Assembly (NCBI RefSeq): GCF_011039205.1
Contig: NZ_JAAKEL010000003.1
Span: forward strand, 186,001-250,000
DNA from: Dysgonomonas sp. ZJ279
Lineage (GTDB): Bacteria; Bacteroidota; Bacteroidia; Bacteroidales; Dysgonomonadaceae
DNA length: 64,000 bases
Direction of reading: 5' to 3'
The position numbers were made by a program, and so were the translations under genes. Below the pieces are notes generated by a model that was given only the letters and a program-made list of their open reading frames with translations, ran no database searches and had not been told where the DNA came from. Of this stretch, positions 16,555 to 26,073 are shown piece by piece. Each line of letters opens with the position of its first letter. Position 1 is the first letter of the stretch.

Positions 16555-18651
16555 ATGAAAAAAATCTTTTTTTCCATTCTATTATTTATAACAGTAATAA
16601 CAACAATGCAAGCACAAAATCCGTTCTTTTCGGCATATAAAACGCCTCATGGAACACCTCCTTTCGATAAAATAAAGAATGCTCATTACGAGCCGGCTGT
16701 AGATAAAGGTATAAAAGACCACGCTGCCGAAATCGATAAGATTGTAATGATCAAAGCAGTTCCAACATTCGAAAATACAATTCTGCCTTTCGAAAAATCA
16801 GGCGACCTTCTGACTCGTGTAGCATCAGTCTTTTTCAATATGCTTAGTGCCGAGAGTGACGATGAGATGCTTGAAATAGCACAGCGTATTCAACCTAAAC
16901 TATCAGCTCACAGTAATGACGTAAATCTGAATGAAGGCTTGTTCCAGAAAATAAAAGTTGTTTATGATAAACGTTTAGATTCTGGTCTTAATCCTGAACA
17001 AATCCGATTAGTGGAGAAAATCTATCAGGGTTTCGAAAGTAGGGGAGCGACCTTGACAGGCAAAGACAGAGATACATACAAAGAGCTTTCATCCAGATTA
17101 AACCAGTTGACTCTGGACTTCGGGCAAAATGCTCTTAAAGAATCTAATAAATTTGAAATGATAATCACAGACGAAGCTGATTTGGCAGGATTGCCTCAGA
17201 GCGTTAAAGATGCAGCGGTGGTTAAGGCGAAATCGAAGGATAAAGAGGGCTGGATGTTCGATCTGTCTGCACCAAGCTATATTGCATTTATGAAGTATTC
17301 TTCGCGTCGCGATCTTCGTCAAAAATTATATATGGCTTACGCAACTAAATGCGTATCAGGCGGAGAATTCGATAATCAGGAAAATGTAAAAGAAATCGCT
17401 AAAACCCGTATGCAGATTGCGAACTTGCTAGGCTATCCGGACTATGCAACATTTGTACTACGCGACAAGATGGCGAAAGACAAAGAGCATGTTTTCGACC
17501 TGTTGAATAAGCTTTACGATGCGTATGCTACTGCTGCTCATAGTGATGTGAAGCAAGTGGAAGGCTATGCGGTAGGATTTGAAGGAAAAGCAATTGACTT
17601 TCAACCTTGGGACTGGTCATACTATTCTGAAAAACTACAAGATACAAAATACAGTGTAAACGATGAAATGGTACGTCCTTACTTCGAATTGGAGAATGTA
17701 AAGAAAGGCGTATTTGGACTTGCTACCAGCTTGTATGGAATAACTTTTAAGAAAAACACTCAAATACCGGTTTATCATTCAGAAGTTGAGGCTTTCGATG
17801 TAGTAGACGATAAAGGAAATTTTGTTGCTGTCTTATTTACCGATTTTCATCCGCGCGAAGGTAAAAGACAGGGTGCATGGATGACCGAGTTTAAAGGTCA
17901 GTACAAAGAGAAAGACGGAAAAGATTCTCGTCCGCATGTGTCTATTGTGATGAATTTTACCCGCCCTACTGAAACAGAACCGGCACTTCTTACTTTCGAT
18001 GAGGTAGAAACTTTCCTTCATGAGTTTGGTCATGCATTACATGGAATGTTGACAGAATGTACTTACGAAACACTTTCGGGTACTAATGTCGAGCATGATT
18101 TTGTAGAATTACCATCGCAAATAATGGAGAACTGGTTAACCGAGAAAGAATATCTAGATGGTTTTGCTATTCATTATAAAACAGGAGAGAAGATTCCTGC
18201 CGATTTAGTTCAAAAACTTGTAGATGCAGCTAATTATAATGCCGGCTACGGGTGCTACCGCCAATTATCATTCGGATTTTTAGATATGGCTTGGCATACG
18301 CTTAATCAACCTTACACAGGTGATGTAATAGCTTTTGAACGTAATGCAATGGACAAAACAGCTTTATTGCCTACCGTAGACGGTGCTTGTATGTCTACTT
18401 CGTTCGGTCATATATTTTCGGGTGGTTATGCTGCCGGATATTATGGCTATAAATGGGCAGAGGTATTGGATGCCGATGCTTTCGCCTTGTTTAAAGAAAC
18501 AGGTATCTTTAATAAAGAAACCGCTCGATCCTTTCAGGAGAATATATTGCAAAAAGGTAATACTGCCGATCCGATGAGTTTGTATGTCAAATTCAGAGGG
18601 CAAGAGCCTACTATCGATGCTTTATTGGAGAGAAATGGTGTGAAGAAGTAA
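16555..18651 (+). CDS. dcp: M3 family zinc metallopeptidase (peptidyl-dipeptidase Dcp type)
   Basis: A 698-residue zinc peptidase of the thimet oligopeptidase family. The zinc motif HEFGH is at residues 489-493, followed by the third-ligand region VEHDFVELPSQIMENW. The C-terminal GYGCYRQLSFGFLDMAWH and GGYAAGYYGYKWAEVLDADAF segments are typical of Dcp/OpdA, which cut dipeptides from the C-terminus of short peptides. Unlike the cytoplasmic E. coli enzymes it begins with a signal peptide (FFSILLFITVITTMQAQ), so it should work in the periplasm. A strong terminator follows. Dcp and oligopeptidase A are hard to separate by eye. Confidence 0.93.
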   Translation: MKKIFFSILLFITVITTMQAQNPFFSAYKTPHGTPPFDKIKNAHYEPAVDKGIKDHAAEIDKIVMIKAVPTFENTILPFEKSGDLLTRVASVFFNMLSAESDDEMLEIAQRIQPKLSAHSNDVNLNEGLFQKIKVVYDKRLDSGLNPEQIRLVEKIYQGFESRGATLTGKDRDTYKELSSRLNQLTLDFGQNALKESNKFEMIITDEADLAGLPQSVKDAAVVKAKSKDKEGWMFDLSAPSYIAFMKYSSRRDLRQKLYMAYATKCVSGGEFDNQENVKEIAKTRMQIANLLGYPDYATFVLRDKMAKDKEHVFDLLNKLYDAYATAAHSDVKQVEGYAVGFEGKAIDFQPWDWSYYSEKLQDTKYSVNDEMVRPYFELENVKKGVFGLATSLYGITFKKNTQIPVYHSEVEAFDVVDDKGNFVAVLFTDFHPREGKRQGAWMTEFKGQYKEKDGKDSRPHVSIVMNFTRPTETEPALLTFDEVETFLHEFGHALHGMLTECTYETLSGTNVEHDFVELPSQIMENWLTEKEYLDGFAIHYKTGEKIPADLVQKLVDAANYNAGYGCYRQLSFGFLDMAWHTLNQPYTGDVIAFERNAMDKTALLPTVDGACMSTSFGHIFSGGYAAGYYGYKWAEVLDADAFALFKETGIFNKETARSFQENILQKGNTADPMSLYVKFRGQEPTIDALLERNGVKK

Positions 18652-18667
18652 TATACGATATATCAAG

Positions 18668-18703
18668 AAGAAAGCCGCTTAGAACTAACTAAGCGGCTTT
18701 CTT
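18668..18703. terminator. Bidirectional terminator between dcp and aspC
   Basis: A perfect 15-bp stem (18668-18682 with 18689-18703), G+C-rich core GCCGCTTAG, 6-nt loop, with T-rich sequence following on the plus strand. It lies between two convergent genes (ends at 18651 and 18728) and can serve both. Confidence 0.88.
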
Positions 18704-18727
18704 TATAAATAGGGCTAATGATTCGGC

Positions 18728-19921
18728 TTATTTCAATTTTACCAACGTTTCTTTCACACGTCTCATTGCTTCGATGATATTCTCGTCGGAAGTAGCGTAC
18801 GAGAAACGAATATAGTTCGGTGCTTCAAATGCTAAACCACCTACAGAAGCTACATGCCCTTCTTCTAATAAGAACATAGCTAAGTCGGCAGAAGTATTGA
18901 TTATTCTCCCGTTGTATGACTTACCGAAATAGTAGCTGCACTCTGGAAATAAGTAAAATGCACCTTCGGGTTTATTTACTTTAAATCCTTCTATTTCAGA
19001 AGCCAATTTCACGATCAGGTCGCGGCGGCGCATAAATGCGAGGCGCATATCTTCTACACATGTCTGATCTCCAAGATAAGCTGCTTCTGCTGCTTTCTGA
19101 GCGATCGATGATGCTCCCGATGTGTATTGACCTTGCAACTTGTTACAAGCCGAAGCTATCCATTGTGGAGCAGCCATCCAGCCAAGTCTCCATCCCGTCA
19201 TAGCATATGCTTTAGATACACCGTTGATGATCACTACACGATCTCTTACATTCTCAAACTGGGCAATACTTTCGTGTTTGCCTATATAGCTTATATGTTC
19301 GTATATTTCATCAGAGATGATTATAATATTCGGATGTTTTGCCAATATATTTGCCAGACCCTCTAACTCTGTTTTAGAATAAATACTTCCTGTAGGGTTA
19401 GATGGCGAGCAAATTATGATAGCTCTTGTTTTAGGCGTGATTGCAGCTTCCAGTTGAGCCGGAGTTATTTTAAAATCCTGTTCTATTCCTGTTTTAATAA
19501 CAATACTTTTACCTTCGGCTAGTTTCACCATTTCGATGTAGCTTACCCAGCATGGAGCAGGAATAATAACTTCATCGTCCGGATTCACAACACTTAGTAC
19601 GGCATTGCAAACCGCTTGTTTCGCTCCGTTCGAACAAATAATTTGCTCGGGTTTGAAACTAAGTCCGTTTTCTGTTTCCAGTTTCTTGCATACTGCTTGG
19701 CGCAATGAAAGATATCCGGGAACAGGTGAGTAAGTCGAAAAATTATCGTCGATAGCCTTCTTTGCAGCACTCTTAATATGATCGGGGGTGTTGAAATCGG
19801 GTTCACCTACACTAAGGTTGATCACATCGATGCCTTGTGCTTTTAATTCGTTGCTTTTTTGAGACATCGCTAACGTCTCAGAGATTGCCAGGCTCGCTAT
19901 ACGGGTTGAAACTTGTGTCAT
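18728..19921 (-). CDS. aspC: Class I pyridoxal-phosphate aminotransferase (aspartate aminotransferase type)
   Basis: A 397-residue fold-type I aminotransferase that moves amino groups between aspartate (or a related amino acid) and 2-oxoglutarate. Seen directly: NLSVGEPDF near the N-terminus, SNPTG with Asn175, SDEIY with Asp204 for the pyridine nitrogen, and the PLP Schiff-base Lys237 in GVSKAYAMTGWRLGW. The C-terminal Arg of IRFSYATS binds the substrate carboxylate. This is the AspB/AspC-like subgroup common in Bacteroidota; aromatic or prephenate side activities are possible. It starts 35 bp after ribBA ends, on the same strand, and is the last gene of an lptFG-ribBA-aspC unit. Confidence 0.92.
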   Translation of the reverse strand: MTQVSTRIASLAISETLAMSQKSNELKAQGIDVINLSVGEPDFNTPDHIKSAAKKAIDDNFSTYSPVPGYLSLRQAVCKKLETENGLSFKPEQIICSNGAKQAVCNAVLSVVNPDDEVIIPAPCWVSYIEMVKLAEGKSIVIKTGIEQDFKITPAQLEAAITPKTRAIIICSPSNPTGSIYSKTELEGLANILAKHPNIIIISDEIYEHISYIGKHESIAQFENVRDRVVIINGVSKAYAMTGWRLGWMAAPQWIASACNKLQGQYTSGASSIAQKAAEAAYLGDQTCVEDMRLAFMRRRDLIVKLASEIEGFKVNKPEGAFYLFPECSYYFGKSYNGRIINTSADLAMFLLEEGHVASVGGLAFEAPNYIRFSYATSDENIIEAMRRVKETLVKLK

Positions 19922-19956
19922 TTCCAGTGATTATTATTGTTAATCTATATATTTAT

Positions 19957-21174
19957 TCAGTCTATATTGTGCAAATCATGTCCCATACGTTCTTTCTTTG
20001 TTTTCATGTAGAAAGAATTATATTTATTGGGTACTATTTCGATTGGGACATTCTCCACAACTTCCAAGTTGAAAGATTCCAGCCCTTTACGTTTTATCGG
20101 ATTGTTTGTCAGTAATCTCATTTTACGAACGCCTATTTCGCGAAGGATAGCCGCTCCAACACCGTAGTCGCGCTCGTCGGCATTGAATCCGAGATGAAGA
20201 TTTGCATCCACAGTGTCGTAGCCTTCTTCTTGCAGTTTATATGCTTGCATTTTAGCCATTAGACCAATGCCTCTTCCTTCTTGGTTGAGATAAACTATAA
20301 CTCCTTTTCCGGCCTTTTGTACCATCTCCATCGATTTGTGCAGTTGGTCGCCGCATTCGCAACGCTTCGAAGCAAATATATCACCAGTCATACACGATGA
20401 ATGAACACGTACCAATATCGGCTCATCTTTCTCCCAAGTTCCTTTTATCAAGGCTATATGTTCTAGTCCGTTCGATTTTTGTTTGAAAGGAATCAGATGA
20501 AAATGCCCGTGTTCGGTTGGCATGTCTACTTCCGTCCCTTTTTCTATAATCGATTCTCTTTCAAGTCTATATTTTATTAGATCTGCAACAGAGATAAGCT
20601 TCAGGTTAAATTCGTCCGCAAATTTTTTCAAATCTGGTAAGCGAGCCATTTCTCCATCTTCTTTTTTTATCTCGATAAGTGCGCCTGCCGGATATAGTCC
20701 AGCCAAACGAGCTAGATCGACCGCTGCTTCGGTATGACCAACACGGCTTAACACACCTTTTTCACGAGCACGAAGAGGGAATATATGTCCCGGACGACCA
20801 AAATCTTCGGGTTTCGTTTCGGATTTGGCTAAAGCGAGAATAGTCTGCGCTCTGTCGTATGCTGATATACCTGTTGTGCAGCCATTGATAAGTAAATCTA
20901 TCGATACCGTGAATGGAGTGGCATGTGTCGATGTATTGCTTGTTACCATCATTGGTAGATCCAATTCGTCGCAACGCTCTCCTGTAAGAGGAGCGCAGAT
21001 AAGACCTCTGGCATGCGTTTCCATAAAGTTTATTTTCTCAGGCGTGATAGCTTCTGCTGCAATGATAAGATCGCCTTCATTCTCACGATCTTCATCATCT
21101 ACTACAACTACAAATTCACCATTTCTTATAGCGTCTATGGCTTCTTCGATTGTATCCAGTTTTATTTTATCCAT
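19957..21174 (-). CDS. ribBA: Bifunctional riboflavin synthesis enzyme RibBA
   Basis: A 405-residue fusion of two riboflavin-pathway entry enzymes. Residues 1 to about 200 are 3,4-dihydroxy-2-butanone-4-phosphate synthase ([11 protein letters not shown] at 26-36; [13 protein letters not shown] near 147-159). Residues about 205-400 are GTP cyclohydrolase II, with the zinc cysteines Cys261, Cys272 and Cys274 in [11 protein letters not shown] and [10 protein letters not shown], and the GTP-binding [10 protein letters not shown]. Both halves look catalytically intact. I see no FMN riboswitch in the 34 bp before it, so it probably reads through from the lptFG promoter. Riboflavin products are FMN and FAD, used by ApbE and nitroreductase encoded nearby. 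Confidence 0.96.
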   Translation of the reverse strand: MDKIKLDTIEEAIDAIRNGEFVVVVDDEDRENEGDLIIAAEAITPEKINFMETHARGLICAPLTGERCDELDLPMMVTSNTSTHATPFTVSIDLLINGCTTGISAYDRAQTILALAKSETKPEDFGRPGHIFPLRAREKGVLSRVGHTEAAVDLARLAGLYPAGALIEIKKEDGEMARLPDLKKFADEFNLKLISVADLIKYRLERESIIEKGTEVDMPTEHGHFHLIPFKQKSNGLEHIALIKGTWEKDEPILVRVHSSCMTGDIFASKRCECGDQLHKSMEMVQKAGKGVIVYLNQEGRGIGLMAKMQAYKLQEEGYDTVDANLHLGFNADERDYGVGAAILREIGVRKMRLLTNNPIKRKGLESFNLEVVENVPIEIVPNKYNSFYMKTKKERMGHDLHNID

Positions 21175-21208
21175 GATTAATTATTATTTATATTTTACCT
21201 TAAAGGTA

Positions 21209-23260
21209 TCACCATTTTATGCTATTTATGTCTTCTTTCATTCCTTTTTTCAATAAAAAATATCCTACAGGGTAGAAGAGATATGCTATAACCAAGATAC
21301 CGGGCTGACTTTTCTTTACTTTCCTGTCGATAGCTCTATAATAGTCAAAGTAATGAATTAATGATTTAATATAGAATATGAAATACGCTACAGATAGAAT
21401 TATAGCAGTCCATTCAATAATATCCCATCCTGTTATAACCACAACTATCGATAGAATTATTTCGGATATATACAGAAGAAGGGTAATCAGAGAGCTTTTT
21501 AGAAAATAATTTAATTTTTCTATTGCATCATTGTAATCCAGATTCTTCGTTTTGATATCAAAGAATTTGGCTCCTCGTTCTTTCAGTATACTTAATACAG
21601 CCTCTAGTGTATTCTGATCGTAGCCATACTGTTGGTGATTTTTGGCTATATCTTTTAGTCTTGATTCGTCGAGCGATTTTAGATTCTCAAGTATTTCGGG
21701 ATCTGTATTCAATTCCGACAAAGCAGGGATCTTGCTAACATCTATTTCGTTTTCGGCATTAGTCTCTACTTTTGGTTTTATACGAAGTGCTGCACGTATA
21801 AATTTGCCATAGGCTTCTGTGTTAAACAATGCAGAATCGTTCATCGCCTTATAGGTCAGGAATACTCCTAATGGGAATAAAACAAACGAACTGAGCCAAA
21901 TACCTTGCCATACTTCCCACACACCATCCCTTGCCATTTTGTAGCCTATGTTGTTGATAATGTAGTAAAAAATAAATAACAAGACAGAGACAACTACCGG
22001 CATCCCTAGCCCTCCTTTTCTAATAATAGCCCCAAGTGGTGCCCCAATAAAGAAAAAGACAAGGCAGGCAAACGAAAGGGTGAATTTTTGATGCCATTCT
22101 ATCTGATGGTATCGTATTTTCTTTTGTAAGTCAATCTTTGCCATCGATTGAAATAGGTATGTATTTTTTGTGTTTTCAGCTTCGCTCGATGCGGTACTTG
22201 TAAAACGAATCATATCGACGTCTTTGTAAGTACTTAATAGTGAATCGAAGTTTATTTTATCCGTTGTTTCTTCTTTCTTTTCTTCTATCGGCTGCCCAAC
22301 TACGTCCCTATTTGCAGTTGGTGGCATTTGGTTTTGTCTATAAGACAGATAAATTTGCTCTGTCATAGTCTTTCTATCTATAACATTCAGACTATCTAGC
22401 TGTGTGCTCATCGAGTCGATAGAGTGGCTTAGCTGTGCAATGTTTTTAGATATCTGGGTGCCTTCTAAAGCCGATTCCTCCATACGGTTGAAATCAGTAT
22501 TGAAGAGGATGATAACTTCTTTCTTTTTGAAATTTTCACGGAGATATGGTCTGAACTTATTATCTCTCGCTTTATTTCTGTCCATTCCGGGCTGTTGGAA
22601 ATTAGAGAACTGTTGCCCGTCATATAAATTGAGAACAAGGAAGTCTTTGGTCGATGATGTTCGCATTTGTGCAGAATCACAAACATATACAGCCATGTTG
22701 TCGAATCCTTCGGACGTGTTATAGATCATTACATCATATAAAACTTTTGTCTCAGGATTTTTTTTCTTAACGAACAGGCTATAATTGCTTATGCCACTAT
22801 AAAACGACCCTTCCGGGATTTCAAGTTCGGGCGATTTTTGCTTTATAGATATAAGTAACGATCTTGATTTTACGTTGATACGAGGCATTGCTTCGTCTTG
22901 AAAGAAGAATGCTCCGACAGCAACAAACCCTATAAATACAATCAGAGGTCTCATGATCTTGAGAAGGGACACTCCTGCGGCTTTAATCGCGAGCAACTCC
23001 ATCCGTTCACCAAGATTACCGAAGGCCATAAGAGAGGCTAGTAATATGGATAGAGGTAATGCTAAAGGAATAAGGCTTAAGGATACATAAAAGAATAATT
23101 CGCCCAGAATAAGATTATCAAGTCCTTTACCAACAAGGTCTTCGACGTATTTCCATATGAACTGCATCAATACAATAAACAGACAGATGACAAACGTCAT
23201 CATAAAGACGGGGAAGAATGTCTGAAGTATAAAGGAATATAGCCGTTTTAATCTTAGCAT
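21209..23260 (-). CDS. LptF/LptG family lipopolysaccharide export permease
   Basis: A 683-residue YjgP/YjgQ-family inner-membrane protein. LptF and LptG work with the ATPase LptB to pull lipopolysaccharide out of the inner membrane. Four main spans flank a large periplasmic beta-rich domain: two in the N-terminal 105 residues (YSFILQTFFPVFMMTFVICLF...), then about 395-490 (SLACLVFFFIGAPLGAIIRKGGLG, a hallmark of the family). Beyond residue about 520 there is a C-terminal extension with three more hydrophobic segments, absent from E. coli LptF/G. It is the first gene of the unit that continues into ribBA. Whether it is the F or G paralogue cannot be told. Confidence 0.9.
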   Translation of the reverse strand: MLRLKRLYSFILQTFFPVFMMTFVICLFIVLMQFIWKYVEDLVGKGLDNLILGELFFYVSLSLIPLALPLSILLASLMAFGNLGERMELLAIKAAGVSLLKIMRPLIVFIGFVAVGAFFFQDEAMPRINVKSRSLLISIKQKSPELEIPEGSFYSGISNYSLFVKKKNPETKVLYDVMIYNTSEGFDNMAVYVCDSAQMRTSSTKDFLVLNLYDGQQFSNFQQPGMDRNKARDNKFRPYLRENFKKKEVIILFNTDFNRMEESALEGTQISKNIAQLSHSIDSMSTQLDSLNVIDRKTMTEQIYLSYRQNQMPPTANRDVVGQPIEEKKEETTDKINFDSLLSTYKDVDMIRFTSTASSEAENTKNTYLFQSMAKIDLQKKIRYHQIEWHQKFTLSFACLVFFFIGAPLGAIIRKGGLGMPVVVSVLLFIFYYIINNIGYKMARDGVWEVWQGIWLSSFVLFPLGVFLTYKAMNDSALFNTEAYGKFIRAALRIKPKVETNAENEIDVSKIPALSELNTDPEILENLKSLDESRLKDIAKNHQQYGYDQNTLEAVLSILKERGAKFFDIKTKNLDYNDAIEKLNYFLKSSLITLLLYISEIILSIVVVITGWDIIEWTAIILSVAYFIFYIKSLIHYFDYYRAIDRKVKKSQPGILVIAYLFYPVGYFLLKKGMKEDINSIKW

Positions 23261-23284
23261 TAACTATCTCTCATTTTGCAAGTA

Positions 23285-23292
23285 CAAAAGTA
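23285..23292 (-). promoter_or_regulatory. Candidate -7 box (TACTTTTG) for lptFG-ribBA-aspC
   Basis: The minus strand reads TACTTTTG 25 bp before the start codon of the Lpt permease, matching TAnnTTTG. The upstream -33 element is weak or absent. Confidence 0.45.
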
Positions 23293-23427
23293 GTAAAAAG
23301 AAGAATGTGAAGGCTCATTAATTAGGTGAAAGATGCTGGACTTAAATTTTATTAGTAGTTTTTACTGTGATAAAAAGGAATTTATGATGTGATTAGTAAA
23401 TATTTTCTCTTTTTTTGCATGTAGGTC

Positions 23428-23458
23428 TTGTTTTATCAAAAATAATCTTCTACTTTTG
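23428..23458 (+). promoter_or_regulatory. Bacteroidota-type promoter for tRNA-Met
   Basis: A TTG at 23428-23430 (-33 element) and TACTTTTG at 23451-23458 (-7 element), 20 bp apart, fit the Bacteroidota sigma-factor consensus. The mature tRNA starts 18 bp after the -7 box. This is the best-formed promoter I can see in the window. Confidence 0.75.
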
Positions 23459-23476
23459 TCACCGCTAATGCAGATT

Positions 23477-23550
23477 GGCGAGATAGCTCAGATGGTTAGA
23501 GCGCATGATTCATAATCATGAGGTCCGGGGTTCAATTCCCCGTCTCGCTA
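23477..23550 (+). tRNA. tRNA-Met (CAT anticodon, elongator type)
   Basis: 74 nt that fold into a full cloverleaf: 7-bp acceptor stem (GGCGAGA with TCTCGCT, closing G-U pair at 1-72), 4-bp D-stem GCTC/GAGC, 5-bp anticodon stem CATGA/TCATG with loop TTCATAA, and T-arm CGGGG-TTCAATT-CCCCG. The anticodon is CAT. The anticodon stem lacks the three G-C pairs of initiator tRNA, so this is elongator Met; tRNA-Ile with a modified CAT is a remote alternative. CCA is not encoded. A promoter precedes it and a terminator follows. Confidence 0.95.
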
Positions 23551-23553
23551 CAC

Positions 23554-23595
23554 AAAGAAAAGCGGTTACTATTCGAATAGTAACCGCTTTTCTTT
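23554..23595. terminator. Terminator after tRNA-Met, also facing the CcsBA gene
   Basis: A perfect 42-bp palindrome centred on TTCGAA (21 bases in each half, core AGCGGTTACTATT), ending in a TTTTCTTTT run on the plus strand. Its mirrored A-run gives a T-run on the minus strand, so it can end both the tRNA transcript and the leftward CcsBA transcript that stops at 23627. Confidence 0.9.
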
Positions 23596-23626
23596 TATGC
23601 TTTTATCAAGCTACAAATTATTTTCA

Positions 23627-25966
23627 TTACCCGTAAGAATGCATCCCGCTCAGATAATAGTTCACACCGAAATAAGTCATAAGCACTGTTAGAAAAGCGA
23701 TGGCAGATAAGAGATTAAATAACCACAATTTATTCCATTGTTTAATTAAACGCAGGTGGGTAACTATGGCATAAACGACAATAGTTATCAATGCCCATGT
23801 TTCTTTAGGATCCCATCCCCAATAGCGTCCCCACGATTCGTTTGCCCATACGGCGCCAAGAAATGTGCCGATTGTCATAAGTGCGATGCCTATTAGAAGA
23901 GACATTTCGTTTACAATACTAAACTCTTGGATATTATTAGATAAAACGGATGATTTATTCTTTTTCTGGATTAACAGCATAACCGTGTTGGTTATTCCTA
24001 ATAGAAAACTGATGCCGAAAAATCCATAAGCAGCAACAATAACAGCTACATGTATCATCAGCCACGGTGACTTAAGTACAGGAACTAAAGGGCTGATTTG
24101 CGGATCCATCCAGTTAAGTCCCGAAACAAAAAGAATAATTCCTCCGAACAAAGTCGCCAATGCAAATATTATTGGATTCTGGCGAACGAAAACCAATCCG
24201 CCCAGTACACATATCGAAGACACATATATCATTGTTTCATACGAATTGCTCCAGGGTGCATAGCCTGCAATATACCATCGCATACCCATACCGAAAATAT
24301 GGAAAAGTAAACAAATAGAAATAGCAGCAGTCAAGAATCGAGTAGTCCATATTACCCATTTCTGTTTTCTGAAGAATGATGTAAACGATATGGCTAACAG
24401 GATTCCGCCTAATATCAGATAAAACTTTTTGCAGAGGCGGAAAATATCGAGATTATTATAAGTTACTTCCGCTTTTATTTTCTTTTGGTTGATTTCTAAT
24501 GTATTGCTTTTTTCCTGTTGATAAATATTGATTTTGACAAGCATTTCTTCTGCTTTTTCCCAATCTCCTGTTTGTAGACCTGTCTGAACATTCTTAAGAT
24601 ACTGTGTCATCGCATTTGAAACGAAGACAGAGTCTTTCGTCGGGAATTCAGAAAGATCATCACCCGGCGAATACCATTTGTGATTAGGATCATTTTCTTT
24701 TGGGAATATATTCAGCATTTTGAAATTAACCAACTGATGAAAAATATTTACACGCTCGTCTAGTTTTATCAAGTCTTTATCAAACTTATTACGCATGTTC
24801 TGCGGCTTGTTGAATGCTTCTTCCAACTTGTCTTGCAGCTTATAGTTACCGTTTTCGTCAAATAATTCGATATAGGCGAGTTCTTTCTCTGTCAGCTTAT
24901 AGTAAGCAGCTATATCATTATTTTTGTTTGAAATAAATGGAACATGTATCCACATTTCGGAGAAGGTCAGTAAACTGATAAGAAACTGATCGGAGTTGAG
25001 TTCGCCCATCGTATTTGAACTATGCAGTTTACGAAGAATTTCGGACGAAAAAGTATTTATCGGTTCCATACGTCCGTCACGCGATTGCATAGGCAACGCT
25101 CCGAACAGGGCTGCATGTTCGACACTTGCTTTATTCTTTTGAAGTGCATCTACAATATTAGATGAGTCTTTATGTGTATTTGCTGATAATGAAATAGTAG
25201 ATAGTATTAATATCAAAAATAGTTGTGCAGGAGTGTTCTTTAATTGTTTTAAACGCCGGCTTAATTGGCGAAGTCGGGAATCTTTTCTAACAAAGCAAAG
25301 AATAAAACCGACCACCAGCATGCAGTAGCCCGTGTAAGTGATGTTACGCCCTGCAACATCTTTATTGACAGATAATACAGTTCCCTTTTCATCGGTATCG
25401 TACGAAGCCTGAAAAAGACGGTATCCCTTTATATCGAGAATGTTATTCATCGATACCTTTCTTTCTTCCGATTTGCCATCTACGTGTATTATAAGTGTGC
25501 TTTCGAAAGAGGATGGACTTGAAGAACCGGGGTAGCGTGTTAATGTAAATTTTTTAAGTTCGAGACTGAATGGTAGTGTATGAAAATTGTCACCTCTGTT
25601 AGTCTGAATAAGCATGCGGTCGCTCGTCTCATTTTCGCGAATATGGATAGTTCCCTCTTCACTGAATAGGTGGGTTGTAAGCGCACCTGCAAGAATTATA
25701 ATAAAGGCAGCATGAGTAACTATAAACCCCCAGCTACTTGTTTTATAAAGCCTGTATTTTATGGTTACAGATACAAGATTTATAACTAAAAAGAATTGTA
25801 ATAAAAGAAAAAGCGGAGAGTAATAAAACATCATCTTTGCAGCAAGCGTGCCGAAATGTTTTTCGAAAAGGGTGGCAAATGCTAGCCCTACAGCATAGAT
25901 AAGAAGCAGGACGATCGATGTTTTATATGAAGATATTATCCGCGAGATAACTGCTTTTATTTCCAT
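23627..25966 (-). CDS. ccsA: Cytochrome c maturation protein, ResB-CcsA fusion
   Basis: A 779-residue System II cytochrome c synthase that carries haem across the membrane and attaches it to CXXCH sites outside. The N-terminal third is ResB-like: spans at about 16-34, 46-66 and 79-101, a periplasmic domain, then a span near 212-230. A second hydrophobic, signal-like stretch (QLFLILILSTISLSAN) near 250 starts a further periplasmic region. From about 515 on there are CcsA-type spans with the haem-handling motif WGRYWGWDPKETWAL around residue 710. It is the last gene of the unit beginning with a four-haem cytochrome gene, its probable client. A hairpin separates it from the gene before. Confidence 0.9.
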   Translation of the reverse strand: MEIKAVISRIISSYKTSIVLLLIYAVGLAFATLFEKHFGTLAAKMMFYYSPLFLLLQFFLVINLVSVTIKYRLYKTSSWGFIVTHAAFIIILAGALTTHLFSEEGTIHIRENETSDRMLIQTNRGDNFHTLPFSLELKKFTLTRYPGSSSPSSFESTLIIHVDGKSEERKVSMNNILDIKGYRLFQASYDTDEKGTVLSVNKDVAGRNITYTGYCMLVVGFILCFVRKDSRLRQLSRRLKQLKNTPAQLFLILILSTISLSANTHKDSSNIVDALQKNKASVEHAALFGALPMQSRDGRMEPINTFSSEILRKLHSSNTMGELNSDQFLISLLTFSEMWIHVPFISNKNNDIAAYYKLTEKELAYIELFDENGNYKLQDKLEEAFNKPQNMRNKFDKDLIKLDERVNIFHQLVNFKMLNIFPKENDPNHKWYSPGDDLSEFPTKDSVFVSNAMTQYLKNVQTGLQTGDWEKAEEMLVKINIYQQEKSNTLEINQKKIKAEVTYNNLDIFRLCKKFYLILGGILLAISFTSFFRKQKWVIWTTRFLTAAISICLLFHIFGMGMRWYIAGYAPWSNSYETMIYVSSICVLGGLVFVRQNPIIFALATLFGGIILFVSGLNWMDPQISPLVPVLKSPWLMIHVAVIVAAYGFFGISFLLGITNTVMLLIQKKNKSSVLSNNIQEFSIVNEMSLLIGIALMTIGTFLGAVWANESWGRYWGWDPKETWALITIVVYAIVTHLRLIKQWNKLWLFNLLSAIAFLTVLMTYFGVNYYLSGMHSYG

Positions 25967-26004
25967 TCAGTTCTATGTTGAATATGAGGATATTAATTAT
26001 AAAT

Positions 26005-26046
26005 GTAAAGAGTGAAGGATATTTTAGCATCACTTCACTCATTTAC
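26005..26046 (-). terminator. Possible terminator between the TIM-barrel gene and ccsA
   Basis: A 13-bp stem with one bulged base (26005-26017 with 26033-26046) and a 15-nt loop. No clear T-run follows on the minus strand, so it may be a partial terminator or processing site in the operon rather than a full stop. Confidence 0.4.
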
Positions 26047-26073
26047 ATATCTATTTTATACTTGAAATTGTAT

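Noticed and set aside
21175-21208. FMN riboswitch before ribBA
   Set aside because: Only 34 bp separate ribBA from the upstream gene, too short for the conserved RFN element, and none of its motifs is visible.
23477-23550. Initiator tRNA-Met or tRNA-Ile(CAT) as alternatives
   Set aside because: The anticodon stem lacks the three G-C pairs of an initiator, and the acceptor stem with a closing G-U pair resembles elongator tRNA-Met of other bacteria.
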